10,791 bases of DNA from Oscillospiraceae bacterium (lineage in GTDB: Bacteria > Bacillota_A > Clostridia > Oscillospirales > Oscillospiraceae): NCBI GenBank assembly GCA_017470325.1, contig JAFUES010000040.1, positions 1 to 10,791 on the forward strand, written 5' to 3'. The notes beneath the pieces were generated by a model. It saw only the letters and a program-made list of their open reading frames with translations, had not been told where the DNA came from and ran no database searches. The position numbers were made by a program, and so were the translations under genes. Shown piece after piece: positions 1 through 6,286 of the stretch (the stretch's first letter is position 1; each line of letters opens with the position of its first letter).

Positions 1-135
1 GTAGGCTCCTCGGCTTCGCTACACCGCTTCCTCCCTCGCCGTCATTACTGTCGTCGACTTGCGGTTCGCTACACTTGGCGGTAAATACCCGTGACGGGAC
101 TCTCACCCGTAAGAACTGTGCCATGCCCGGCACAC
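1..135 (-). mobile_element. Group IIC intron, 5' end (domain I), cut by window edge
   Basis: Read on the minus strand, the sequence begins at 135 with GTGTGCCGGGCATGGCAC and soon reaches GGGTGAGAGTCCC (around 96-107). A GGAAGC element (about 28-33) and a CCGAGGAGCC element (about 4-13) follow. From memory, this order matches the start of bacterial group IIC introns such as the structurally solved Oceanobacillus iheyensis intron, which opens with GUGUGCCCGGCAUGGG and carries GGGUGAGAGUCCCG. Visible pairings fit domain I: GTGCC/GGCAC (118-122 with 129-133) and ACGGG/CCCGT (94-98 with 106-110). The element starts one base past the T-tract of the intrinsic terminator at 141-171, in the same direction as transcription, which is the known target preference of this class. 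A reverse transcriptase gene, if present, and catalytic domain V would lie left of the window. The exact 5' boundary could be off by one base. Confidence 0.82.
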
Positions 136-136
136 C

Positions 137-171
137 AAAAAACAAGGCTGCCGGATTTCGGCAGCCTTGTT
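137..171 (-). terminator. Rho-independent terminator of the 69-residue gene
   Basis: On the minus strand a perfect 13-bp stem (AACAAGGCTGCCG at 159-171 read in reverse, paired with 141-153) closes a 5-nt loop and is followed by six T's (142 to 137). It lies 14 bases past the stop codon of the small gene at 186-395. The group II intron starts immediately after its T-tract. Confidence 0.93.
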
Positions 172-185
172 CCATCTCTCGCTTT

Positions 186-395
186 TTACAGAGCCTCGAT
201 GGCTTCCTGTACCTTCTTGGCCATATCCTCGGGGACGATCTTCTTGCTGACGACCAGATTGAAGATCTCACCGCAGGTCTTCTTGTTGAAGGGCAGTCTG
301 GGCACCTTCATCAGCTGCGGCGCGTACTGCTCGATGATCGCCACGCACTTGGGATTGCTGAAGCACTCTTTCACGGTCATGTTTTTGAAATCCAT
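186..395 (-). CDS. Small conserved-looking protein of unknown function, 69 aa
   Basis: I do not recognise a named family. The protein is short, soluble and mostly helical in appearance, with no signal peptide or membrane segment. It starts MDFKNMTVKECFSNPKC and ends in a charged helix (VPEDMAKKVQEAIEAL). The opening pattern 'MTVKE..-NP---I-E-Y-P' recalls short helical modules that I associate, only from memory, with C-termini of some clostridial enzymes and with DUF1858-like segments; this likeness is weak. Two cysteines (C11 and C17) lie six residues apart and a third is C41, but no metal-site spacing is obvious. ATG at 395 is preceded by AAAGGAGA with suitable spacing, and stop TAA is at 186-188. 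The gene follows the FAD-dependent dehydrogenase gene by 60 bp, has its own promoter candidate (450-478) and its own strong terminator, so it can be expressed independently. Reality of the gene is likely; function is open. Confidence 0.8.
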   Translation of the reverse strand: MDFKNMTVKECFSNPKCVAIIEQYAPQLMKVPRLPFNKKTCGEIFNLVVSKKIVPEDMAKKVQEAIEAL

Positions 396-449
396 ATCGG
401 TTCTCCTTTTCTTGTATTGTCCGTTGGCGGTCCCCCGCCTCTTGGCTGT

Positions 450-478
450 ATTGTATCACAGCGGCCCCGCCGCGTCAA
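450..478 (-). promoter_or_regulatory. Sigma-A-type promoter for the 69-residue gene
   Basis: On the minus strand TTGACG (478 to 473) and TACAAT (455 to 450) are separated by exactly 17 bp. The -35 box and most of the spacer lie in the last codons of the dehydrogenase gene. The predicted start near 443 would give a leader of about 48 nt before the ATG at 395. The match to consensus is good, but no transcript evidence is available. Confidence 0.7.
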
Positions 479-2060
479 TCGTAAGCGTCCGCAGCACCGC
501 CTCGGCACAGCGCATGCCGTCCACCGCGGCGGAGGAGATACCCCCGGCGTAGCCCGCGCCCTCGCCGCAGGGGTAGAGCCCTGTGACCGCGGAGCTCAGG
601 TCCTGCCCCCGCAGGATCCGCACCGGGGAGGAGGAGCGGGTCTCCGGCCCGGTCAGCACCGCGTCGGGCGCGTCGAATCCCCGGAGCTTCTTCCCCAGGG
701 CGGGCAGCGCCCGCTCCAGCACGCCGGTGATCCTGGGAGGCAGAAGCGTATGCAGGTCGCACCAGACCACGCCGGGCCGGTAGCTGGGCAACACCGCGCC
801 GGGGCCCGTGCTGGCCCGGCCCGCCAGGAAGTCCCCCACCAATTGGGCCGGGGCCCGGTAGTCCCCGCCGCCCAGGGCGTAGGCCGCCCGCTCCAGCTGC
901 CGCTGCCAGCGCATGCCGCCCAGGGCGTCCCTGTCCGGGAAGTCCTCGGTGTGCAGGGTCACCAGCAGGGCCGCGTTGGCGTTCTCCCCGTCCCGGCGGG
1001 AATAGCTCATGCCGTTGGTGACCACGCCCCCCGCCTCCGAGGCCGCGGCGAAGACCTCTCCGCCGGGGCACATGCAGAAGGTGTAGGCGCTACCGCCGTC
1101 GGGCAGGTGCACGTTCAAAGAATAGTCCGCCGCGGGCAGGCCGCCCCGCTCACGGCCGTACTGGGCCCGGTCGATATCCGCCTGCCGGTGCTCGATGCGC
1201 ACGCCCATGGAAAAGGGCTTGGGCTCCATGGGCACGCCCTGACCGTGCAGGGTCTCAAAGGTGTCCCGGGCGGAGTGGCCGATGGCCAGGATCAGCCTGT
1301 CGCAGTCCAGCCGCCGCAGCCCGGCGCCGTCCCGGACTTCCACACCGCACAGGGCGCCGTCCGCCAGCAGCAGCCGCTCCAGCCGGGTGCCGAACAGCAC
1401 CTGCCCGCCCAGGGAGATGATCTCCCGCCGCAGGCTCTGCACCACGTCCACCAGGATGTCCGTGCCGATGTGGGGCTTGGCCTCGTACAAAATGCTCTCC
1501 GGCGCGCCGTGGGCGGCGAACTCCTCCAGCACGAAGTGCAGACGGCTGTCGTGGATGCCGGTGTTCAGCTTCCCGTCGGAGAAGGTCCCGGCGCCGCCCT
1601 CGCCGAACTGCACGTTGTTTTCCGGGTCCAGGGGGCCGCCGGCGCGAAAGGCCTCCACCGCCTTGAGGCGGGTCAAAGCATCCTGTCCCCGCTCGATCAC
1701 CACGGGCCGGGCCCCAGCACGGGCCAGCACCAGCCCGGCAAACATGCCCGCCGGGCCGAAGCCCACCACCACCGGCGGCTTCTCCGCCGCCACCTGGGGA
1801 ATGGCGTAGACCGGCGGCGCATAGGCGCTCACATCGCCGCCCTTTGCCCGGCGCAGCAGCGCCGCCTCGTCGCAGCGCAGCGCGACAGCCACGGCACACA
1901 CATAGTGCAGGTCGTCCTTTTTCCGAGCGTCCAGAGATTTTTTGATGAGCTTCCATTCTATGATCTGCTCCGGGGCAACCCGGAGCTTTTTTGCCGCTCT
2001 TTGGGGCAGGACTTCGACGGCTTCCTCCGGCCCCAGGCGGAGATTGCGGATCAGGATCAT
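456..2060 (-). CDS. FAD-dependent dehydrogenase, COG2509 family, 534 aa
   Basis: A predicted cytoplasmic flavoprotein whose substrate is unknown for the family. Residues 1-90 form the typical N-terminal domain (EWKLIKKSLDARKKDD near 35-50). An FAD-binding Rossmann motif follows, with G100, G102 and G105 in VGFGPAGMFAG. Further family hallmarks are FGEGGAGTFSDGKLNT (152-167), LAIGHSARDTF (258-268), GPETRSSSPVRILR (471-484) and YPCGEGAGYAGGI (496-508), where the flavin-binding fold closes. The length fits the family (about 460-540 aa). The start chosen is ATG at 2060, which overlaps the stop of the upstream flavoprotein gene as ATGA (2057-2060) and so suggests coupled translation. A GGGAGG-like site precedes it. 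An open frame continues upstream to a GTG at 2102, but the ATG gives the usual family N-terminus. It is the third gene of the asparaginase operon; no redox partner is encoded nearby. Catalytic role not inferable. Confidence 0.93.
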   Translation of the reverse strand: MILIRNLRLGPEEAVEVLPQRAAKKLRVAPEQIIEWKLIKKSLDARKKDDLHYVCAVAVALRCDEAALLRRAKGGDVSAYAPPVYAIPQVAAEKPPVVVGFGPAGMFAGLVLARAGARPVVIERGQDALTRLKAVEAFRAGGPLDPENNVQFGEGGAGTFSDGKLNTGIHDSRLHFVLEEFAAHGAPESILYEAKPHIGTDILVDVVQSLRREIISLGGQVLFGTRLERLLLADGALCGVEVRDGAGLRRLDCDRLILAIGHSARDTFETLHGQGVPMEPKPFSMGVRIEHRQADIDRAQYGRERGGLPAADYSLNVHLPDGGSAYTFCMCPGGEVFAAASEAGGVVTNGMSYSRRDGENANAALLVTLHTEDFPDRDALGGMRWQRQLERAAYALGGGDYRAPAQLVGDFLAGRASTGPGAVLPSYRPGVVWCDLHTLLPPRITGVLERALPALGKKLRGFDAPDAVLTGPETRSSSPVRILRGQDLSSAVTGLYPCGEGAGYAGGISSAAVDGMRCAEAVLRTLTIDAAGPL

Positions 2061-3265
2061 GTCCCCAGCCTCCCCGCCAGGCGACCGCTGGCCCAGGCCC
2101 ACTGCAGGTTGTAGCCACCACAGTCCCCGTCCACGTCCAGCACTTCGCCGCAGAGGAACAGCCCCGGCACGAACCAGCTCTCCAGGGTCTCCGGGTTCAC
2201 TCCCGCCGTGCGGATGCCGCCGGCGGTGACCTGGGCGCTGTCCAGGCCGCCGGTGCCCGTCACCTCCAGGCTGAAGTCCTTGGCCACCGCGGCCAGGCGG
2301 CGCAGCGCAACGTCGTCCAGGCCGCCCAGGGGCTGCCCGCCGGGGACGCCGGCGTATTTGACCAGCATGCGGCCCAGCCGGTTGTGGAGCATGCCGGTAA
2401 AAAGCTCCGCCGCGTCCAGTTCGGGATAGTCCTCCCGACGCTGTCGCAGCAGCGCGAACACTTCCTCCCCGGCCTGGGGCAGCAGGTCCATGTGCAGCCG
2501 CAGGTCCTCCCCGCCGGTGGACGCCGCCCGGGAGATATCAAAAACCGCCGGGCCGGAGACTCCGGTCTCGGTAAACTGGATCTCGCCCCGGCTCTCCGCC
2601 AGGACCGCGCCGCCGCCCGTCAGGCGCAGCGCCCCCTGGACCCGCACGCCCTTGAGCGCCCGGGGATAGTCCGCCGCGGTATGGACCGGCACCAGCGCCG
2701 GGTAGAGCCCGGTGCGCTTGTGGCCCAGAGCCTTCAGCAGCTCATAGCCGTCGGTCACACCGCCCAGCTTCCCGCCGGCGGCGCCGCCACAGGCCACGAT
2801 CAGCTTGTCGGCGTGGAGGCTGCCCGCGTCGGTGACGACGGTGAAGCCCTGCTTCTCCCGCCGCAGTTCCCGGGCCGGGCAGGCCGTCCGCTGCTCCACA
2901 CCTGCCCGGTCCAGGGCCAGGCGCAGCACGTCCAGCACGGAGTTGGCGGAGTTGGAAAGCGGATACACCCGCCCGCCGTACTCGGTGACGGTCAGCAGCC
3001 CCAGGCCGTGGAAAAAGCGCAGGGTGTCCTCCGGCGTGAACTGTTCCAGGGCGGGCCGGGCAAAGGCCGGCTCCTCCCCGTGGTAGTTTTCCGGCGCTGC
3101 CCCGGTATTGGTCAGGTTGCAGCGGCCGTTGCCGGTGGCCAGCAGCTTGCGCCCCACGCGCTGCTGCCGCTCCAGCAGGATCACATGATTGTTCTTGTCC
3201 TCCGCGGCGGTGAGGGCGGCCATCAGGCCGGAGGCGCCGCCGCCTATGATCACAACAGTTTTCAT
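2057..3265 (-). CDS. HI0933/BaiN-family NAD(P)/FAD-dependent oxidoreductase, 402 aa
   Basis: A soluble flavoprotein of the HI0933 (YhiN/TIGR00275) family. Members bind FAD tightly; most lack a known substrate, and one clostridial relative, BaiN, has been linked to bile-acid 7-dehydroxylation. Seen here: the N-terminal Rossmann motif IIGGGASGLMAA (residues 6-17), the family signature RVGRKLLATGNGRCNLTN (36-53), VACGGAAGGKLGGVTDGY (157-174), AQVTAGGI (344-351) and the C-terminal flavin-contacting GEVLDVDGDCGGYNLQWA (373-390). Length is typical. ATG at 3265 has AGAGGA six bases upstream, inside the last codons of the asparaginase gene, and the gap to that stop is only 3 nt. The 3' end overlaps the next flavoprotein gene by four bases. 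Family membership does not show bile-acid activity: no bai genes are in the window, and HI0933 members are common in bacteria without that pathway. Confidence 0.94.
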   Translation of the reverse strand: MKTVVIIGGGASGLMAALTAAEDKNNHVILLERQQRVGRKLLATGNGRCNLTNTGAAPENYHGEEPAFARPALEQFTPEDTLRFFHGLGLLTVTEYGGRVYPLSNSANSVLDVLRLALDRAGVEQRTACPARELRREKQGFTVVTDAGSLHADKLIVACGGAAGGKLGGVTDGYELLKALGHKRTGLYPALVPVHTAADYPRALKGVRVQGALRLTGGGAVLAESRGEIQFTETGVSGPAVFDISRAASTGGEDLRLHMDLLPQAGEEVFALLRQRREDYPELDAAELFTGMLHNRLGRMLVKYAGVPGGQPLGGLDDVALRRLAAVAKDFSLEVTGTGGLDSAQVTAGGIRTAGVNPETLESWFVPGLFLCGEVLDVDGDCGGYNLQWAWASGRLAGRLGT

Positions 3266-3268
3266 TGC

Positions 3269-4267
3269 TTATCCTCTGTACAGAATATCGTGGGCCACAG
3301 GGGTGTAGAACAGGCGGTTCACTTCCCCCAGCTCCTTTGTCTGGCCCAGGATCCACATGATTTTGGCAAAGGCCGCCTCGGTAGTCATGTCGTAGGCCTC
3401 CAGCACATGGGGATCGTCCTTGAGCCGGTGACCCACCTGGTACACCGACAGGTCCGAGCCCTCGTTCTGCACCTGGGTGGTCACCACCAGGAAGCGGCCC
3501 CGCTCCGTATAGCGGCGCACCACCTCGAACAGCTTGTCGTCGCTGTAGGAGGGCAGGCCGCCCACGCCGAAGCACTCGATCACCAGGGCATCCTTCCGCT
3601 CCAGCATGAATTCCAGCAGCTCGAAGTCCGTGCCCGGCACCATCTTGATCAGGCCCACCTTCTCGTCCAGACTCTCATAGAAGCGGGGCCGCGCCTGCCG
3701 CTCCGGGCGGATGTAGCACAGCATCTGCCGGTCATGGAGGGTGGCCAGGTCCGGGTAGTTGATGCTGGAAAAGGCCGCGAAGCTCTTGGAGCAGGTCTTG
3801 CGGGCCCGGGTACCCAGGATGACCCGGCCGCTGAACACGATGCACACCCCCGCCAGCTCCTCCGAGCAGGCGCAGATGAAGGCGTCGGTCAGGTTCAGCT
3901 TGGAGTCGGTGGAGTCATAGTTGATGGGCTTCTGGGCGCCGGTGAGCACGATGGGCTTGTCCGCCCCCTGCGTCAGATAGGACAGGGCCGCCGCCGTGTA
4001 GGCCATGGTATCGGTGCCGTGGCTGATGACGAAGCCGTCATAGCGGTCGTAGTTCTCCCGCAGGGCCCTGGTGACCCCCAGCCAGTGGGCGGGGGTGATG
4101 TTGGTGCTGTCGATGTTATACAGGGAGATGCAGTCCACCTGGCACAGCTCTGAGATGTACGGCACATAGCGCAGCAGCTGCGTGGGCGTCAGCTCCGGGG
4201 TCAGGCCCTCCGGCGTCATCTCCGAGGCGATGGTCCCGCCGGTGCCCAGCATCAGGATCTTTTTCAC
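3269..4267 (-). CDS. ansA: Type I (cytoplasmic) L-asparaginase, 332 aa
   Basis: Hydrolyses L-asparagine to aspartate and ammonia in the cytoplasm. There is no signal peptide, which separates it from secreted type II enzymes. The nucleophile threonine is T12 in LGTGGTIAS (residues 7-15). The second catalytic motif is SHGTDTMAYTA (82-92) with T85 and D86, and the partner lysine is K157 in LGTRARKT, aligning with the lysine of E. coli AnsA. The stretch DSTNITPAHW (53-62) is also typical of type I enzymes. Length agrees with the family. The start chosen is GTG at 4267 because AGGAGG (4275-4280) lies 7 nt upstream; a TTG further out (4291) lies on the wrong side of that site. It is the first gene of a three-gene operon with two flavoproteins, under the promoter at 4310-4338. 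The operon link between asparagine breakdown and the flavoproteins is not explained by known biochemistry. Confidence 0.95.
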   Translation of the reverse strand: MKKILMLGTGGTIASEMTPEGLTPELTPTQLLRYVPYISELCQVDCISLYNIDSTNITPAHWLGVTRALRENYDRYDGFVISHGTDTMAYTAAALSYLTQGADKPIVLTGAQKPINYDSTDSKLNLTDAFICACSEELAGVCIVFSGRVILGTRARKTCSKSFAAFSSINYPDLATLHDRQMLCYIRPERQARPRFYESLDEKVGLIKMVPGTDFELLEFMLERKDALVIECFGVGGLPSYSDDKLFEVVRRYTERGRFLVVTTQVQNEGSDLSVYQVGHRLKDDPHVLEAYDMTTEAAFAKIMWILGQTKELGEVNRLFYTPVAHDILYRG

Positions 4268-4274
4268 CGCGCTC

Positions 4275-4280
4275 CCTCCT
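4275..4280 (-). promoter_or_regulatory. Ribosome binding site fixing the GTG start of the asparaginase
   Basis: AGGAGG on the minus strand, 7 nt before GTG at 4267. It places the in-frame TTG at 4291 upstream of the site and therefore excludes it. Confidence 0.88.
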
Positions 4281-4309
4281 CTCCGGTACAATAATTATCT
4301 TATACGATC

Positions 4310-4338
4310 ATTATAACAAGCGGCCCTGCGCATTTCAA
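4310..4338 (-). promoter_or_regulatory. Sigma-A promoter of the asparaginase operon, inside a terminator hairpin
   Basis: On the minus strand TTGAAA (4338 to 4333) and a perfect TATAAT (4315 to 4310) are 17 bp apart. The predicted start near 4303 gives a leader of about 36 nt. The -35 box forms the loop of the hairpin at 4317-4353, and the spacer contains one of its arms, so terminator and promoter occupy the same bases. Confidence 0.82.
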
Positions 4339-4353
4339 GCACAGGGCCGCGCC
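4312..4353 (-). terminator. Terminator hairpin behind the alpha-glucosidase gene
   Basis: GCGGCCCTG (4350 to 4342) pairs with CAGGGCCGC (4328 to 4320). The stem can extend three more pairs inward, leaving a 7-nt loop. The 3' flank TTGTTATAAT is only moderately U-rich, so release may be incomplete and some transcripts could continue into the asparaginase operon. It lies 12 bases past the stop codon of the GH13 gene. Confidence 0.75.
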
Positions 4354-4362
4354 GTATGTTCT

Positions 4363-6033
4363 TTACACTTCCAGCACCAGGAACTGGAAGCCCTGCAGAT
4401 GGAGAAGCTCTCCCTCCTGCTGCAGCTCCGGCAGATTGTTCAGCAGCACCGCCTTGACAGGGCCGGGCAGAGGCATGTCCTGGGCTTCCTTCTGGAAGTT
4501 GCCCACCACCAGCAGCGTCCTCTCGCCCTTGCGGTAGTAAGCCATCAGGTTCTCCTGCTCCGGGCGGTAGGGCACCGTCTCGCCGTAGACCACGGTCTCG
4601 GCGTAGGTCTTGCTCTTGCGCAGGGCGATCAGCGCCCGGTAGAACTGGTAGACCGAATCCCCGCGGCCGCGCTGCTCGGCCAGGTTGATGCGCGTATAGT
4701 TGGGATTCAGCGGCAGCCAGGGCGTCCCGGTGGTGAAGCCCGCGCCGGGGCCACCGTCCCACTGGACGGGGGTGCGGGCGTTGTCCCGGGAGAAGGGCGC
4801 CACGGCGGCCAGGGCCTCCGCTTCGGACAGCCCCGCGCGCAGGGCCACCCGGTACTCGTCCAGGGTGTTGATGTCGTCCACCTGGGCGATGTCGGTAAAC
4901 ACGGTGTTTTCCATGCCGATCTCCTGGCCCTGGAACAGGAAGGGCAGGCCCCGCAGCATGAAGTTCAGTCCGCCCAGCATCTTCTTGGCCGTCTCGCTGT
5001 GTTCGCCCTCCGGCAGGTAGTGGGAGACGCCCCGGGGCTCGTCGTGGTTTTCGATGATGTTGGACAGGAAGCCCACGCCCGCGCTGCGCGCCTGGGCGCC
5101 GAAGCAGGCGGCCTTGTACTCCTCCGCGGTGGGACGGCGCCAGGCGTACCAGCCCCGGGGATCCCGGGCCAGCACGTGCTCGGCAAAGTCGAACATGCTG
5201 GAGAAATAGCCGTCGTTCCCGATGATCAGCGGCAGGTCTTCGGTCTTCTCGTCAAAGACCTCGCCCACGGAGAAGGCATCGTATCGGTGGAAGGTCTCGT
5301 CCGCCATCTCCTTGAGGAAGACGTTCACGCCCTCGGCCTTCTCCAGCATCCGCCGGATGGCGCAGAGGCCGTCGTCCCGGTCGGCGGGGAAGTCCTGGAA
5401 GGGCAGCAATTTCTTGATGTTGATGATGGCGTCGATGCGGAAGCCGCCCAGGCCCTTGTCCAGCCACCAGTTGATCATCTTGTACACTTCCCGACGCAGT
5501 TCGGGGTTTTCCCAGTTCAGGTCTGGCTGCTTCTTGTGGAAGGCATGGAAATAGATTTTGTCCGTGTGGCCCGGCAGCAGGTCCCAGCAGGGGCCGCCGA
5601 AATAGCTGCGCCAATTGCAGGGCAGCTTCTCCCCTTCATGCCAGTCCCGGATGTAGAAGAACTGGCCGTAATAACCGTCGGGATCCTCGCAGGCCTTGCG
5701 GAACCACTCATGCTCGTCGGAGCAGTGATTGACCACCAGGTCCATAACGATGGAGATCCCCCGACGTTTGCCCTCGGCGATCAGCTCCTCCATGTCCGCC
5801 ATGGTGCCGAAGCGGGGATCGATATTATAATAGTCGGAAATGTCGTAGCCCTGGTCGGCCAGGGGCGAGCAGTAGACCGGGGACAGCCACACCAGCTCCA
5901 CACCCAGCTCCTGCAGGTAATCCAGCTTCTGGATCACACCCCGCAGGTCACCGATACCGTCGCCGTTGCTGTCGCAAAAGCTCTTGGGATAGATCTGATA
6001 GGCCGTTTTTCCGTGCCACCATTTGCGCTCCAT
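4363..6033 (-). CDS. GH13 alpha-glucosidase (oligo-1,6-glucosidase/maltase type), 556 aa
   Basis: An intracellular exo-acting glycosidase that releases glucose from short alpha-glucosides. The (beta/alpha)8 domain begins at once: AYQIYPKSFCDSNGDGIGDL (residues 11-30, including the calcium-site loop), then DQGYDISDYY (60-69), MDLVVNHCSDEH (97-108) and KKQPDLNWENPELR (167-180). Catalytic residues are D201 (nucleophile, GGFRIDAI), E258 (acid/base, SVGEVF) and D331 (ENHDEPR). The residue after the nucleophile is alanine (A202), not the valine usually tied to alpha-1,6 preference in this family, so broad or alpha-1,4 activity is plausible. Trehalose-6-phosphate hydrolase or dextran glucosidase are alternatives that sequence reading cannot exclude. 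The C-terminal beta domain ends at about residue 556, normal length, no signal peptide. ATG at 6033 is supported by AGGAGG 8 nt upstream; two earlier in-frame ATGs lie on the far side of it. It is divergent from the sugar ABC transporter, which suggests it processes that transporter's cargo. Confidence 0.95.
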   Translation of the reverse strand: MERKWWHGKTAYQIYPKSFCDSNGDGIGDLRGVIQKLDYLQELGVELVWLSPVYCSPLADQGYDISDYYNIDPRFGTMADMEELIAEGKRRGISIVMDLVVNHCSDEHEWFRKACEDPDGYYGQFFYIRDWHEGEKLPCNWRSYFGGPCWDLLPGHTDKIYFHAFHKKQPDLNWENPELRREVYKMINWWLDKGLGGFRIDAIINIKKLLPFQDFPADRDDGLCAIRRMLEKAEGVNVFLKEMADETFHRYDAFSVGEVFDEKTEDLPLIIGNDGYFSSMFDFAEHVLARDPRGWYAWRRPTAEEYKAACFGAQARSAGVGFLSNIIENHDEPRGVSHYLPEGEHSETAKKMLGGLNFMLRGLPFLFQGQEIGMENTVFTDIAQVDDINTLDEYRVALRAGLSEAEALAAVAPFSRDNARTPVQWDGGPGAGFTTGTPWLPLNPNYTRINLAEQRGRGDSVYQFYRALIALRKSKTYAETVVYGETVPYRPEQENLMAYYRKGERTLLVVGNFQKEAQDMPLPGPVKAVLLNNLPELQQEGELLHLQGFQFLVLEV

Positions 6034-6041
6034 TTTCCCGT

Positions 6042-6047
6042 CCTCCT
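6042..6047 (-). promoter_or_regulatory. Ribosome binding site fixing the alpha-glucosidase start
   Basis: AGGAGG on the minus strand, 8 nt before ATG at 6033. It makes the in-frame ATGs at 6054 and 6063 unlikely starts. Confidence 0.88.
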
Positions 6048-6072
6048 GATTCATTTCATGCAAGCGGGAAGT

Positions 6073-6101
6073 ATTGTACAGGATTCTCCCAGAAGTTGCA
6101 A
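6073..6101 (-). promoter_or_regulatory. Sigma-A promoter of the alpha-glucosidase gene
   Basis: On the minus strand TTGCAA (6101 to 6096) and TACAAT (6078 to 6073) are separated by 17 bp. The expected start near 6066 gives a leader of about 33 nt. A dyad (CTGTTTATACAG, 6105-6116) lies three bases upstream of the -35 box. Confidence 0.8.
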
Positions 6102-6104
6102 GCC

Positions 6105-6122
6105 CTGTTTATACAGTGTTTA
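6105..6122. promoter_or_regulatory. Candidate regulator site next to the alpha-glucosidase -35 box
   Basis: CTGTTTATACAG (6105-6116) is an imperfect dyad with CTGT/ACAG ends. The hexamer TGTTTA also occurs twice (6106-6111 and 6117-6122) at an 11-bp interval, about one helical turn. Placement beside the minus-strand -35 suits a regulator, but no regulator gene is in the window and the protein is unknown. Confidence 0.35.
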
Positions 6123-6169
6123 GATGAAGGATAAAAAACGTCCCGGTCCCTTTGTGAGAACCTACAGTT

Positions 6170-6211
6170 TTTTGAATTAGCTTTCGTTCAAAACGCCCAT
6201 TTTGGGCGTTT
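6170..6211. promoter_or_regulatory. Two abutting dyads upstream of the transporter promoter
   Basis: The first dyad is TTTTGAA (6170-6176) and TTCAAAA (6187-6193) with a 10-nt centre. The second is a perfect 9-bp repeat, AAACGCCCA (6191-6199) and TGGGCGTTT (6203-6211), with a 3-nt centre. The second dyad ends 13 bases before the plus-strand -35 box, a common position for an activator site. An operator role is inferred from position and symmetry only; neither dyad has the T-tract expected of a plus-strand terminator. Confidence 0.45.
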
Positions 6212-6224
6212 CCAACAAAATACT

Positions 6225-6253
6225 TTGATTTTACGAATACAAAGTGATAGAAT
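6225..6253 (+). promoter_or_regulatory. Extended -10 promoter of the sugar ABC transporter operon
   Basis: TTGATT (6225-6230) and TAGAAT (6248-6253) are 17 bp apart, and TG at 6245-6246 supplies an extended -10 element. Transcription would start at about 6258-6260, immediately before the UUCG hairpin, giving a leader of about 57 nt. Confidence 0.8.
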
Positions 6254-6260
6254 TAACACA

Positions 6261-6286
6261 CCAATGGGGACTTCGGTCCCCATTGG
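6261..6286 (+). promoter_or_regulatory. UUCG-capped hairpin at the 5' end of the transporter mRNA
   Basis: CCAATGGGGAC (6261-6271) pairs perfectly with GTCCCCATTGG (6276-6286) around TTCG (6272-6275), giving the very stable C(UUCG)G tetraloop. The flank is AAAATTACG, not a T-tract, so this is not a plus-strand terminator. Since transcription should begin one to three bases before it, the mRNA 5' end would be almost fully paired. That is the arrangement known to protect mRNAs from 5'-end-dependent decay. The ribosome site (GAGGA, about 6304-6308) is left unpaired. Confidence 0.75.

Noticed and set aside
75..2114. Long open frame on the plus strand opposite the COG2509 gene
   Set aside because: The translation is low-complexity (R, P, G, H, Q-rich) with no family features; it mirrors a GC-rich gene on the other strand and crosses the terminator and intron end.
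2057..3265. Evidence for a bile-acid (bai) pathway
   Set aside because: HI0933-family membership alone is not specific, and no other bai-type gene is present.
1991..4153. 720-codon open frame on the plus strand
   Set aside because: Antisense to the HI0933 flavoprotein and asparaginase genes, both of which have clear motifs and ribosome sites; the translation has no recognisable domain.
4268..4291. TTG start for the asparaginase
   Set aside because: It is upstream of the AGGAGG site, which serves the GTG at 4267.
4399..6123. 574-codon open frame on the plus strand
   Set aside because: Exact antisense of the GH13 gene, whose catalytic motifs are complete.
6191..6211. The AAACGCCCA dyad as a terminator
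   Set aside because: No T-tract follows on the plus strand, and on the minus strand it lies upstream of the alpha-glucosidase promoter with no transcript known to end there.
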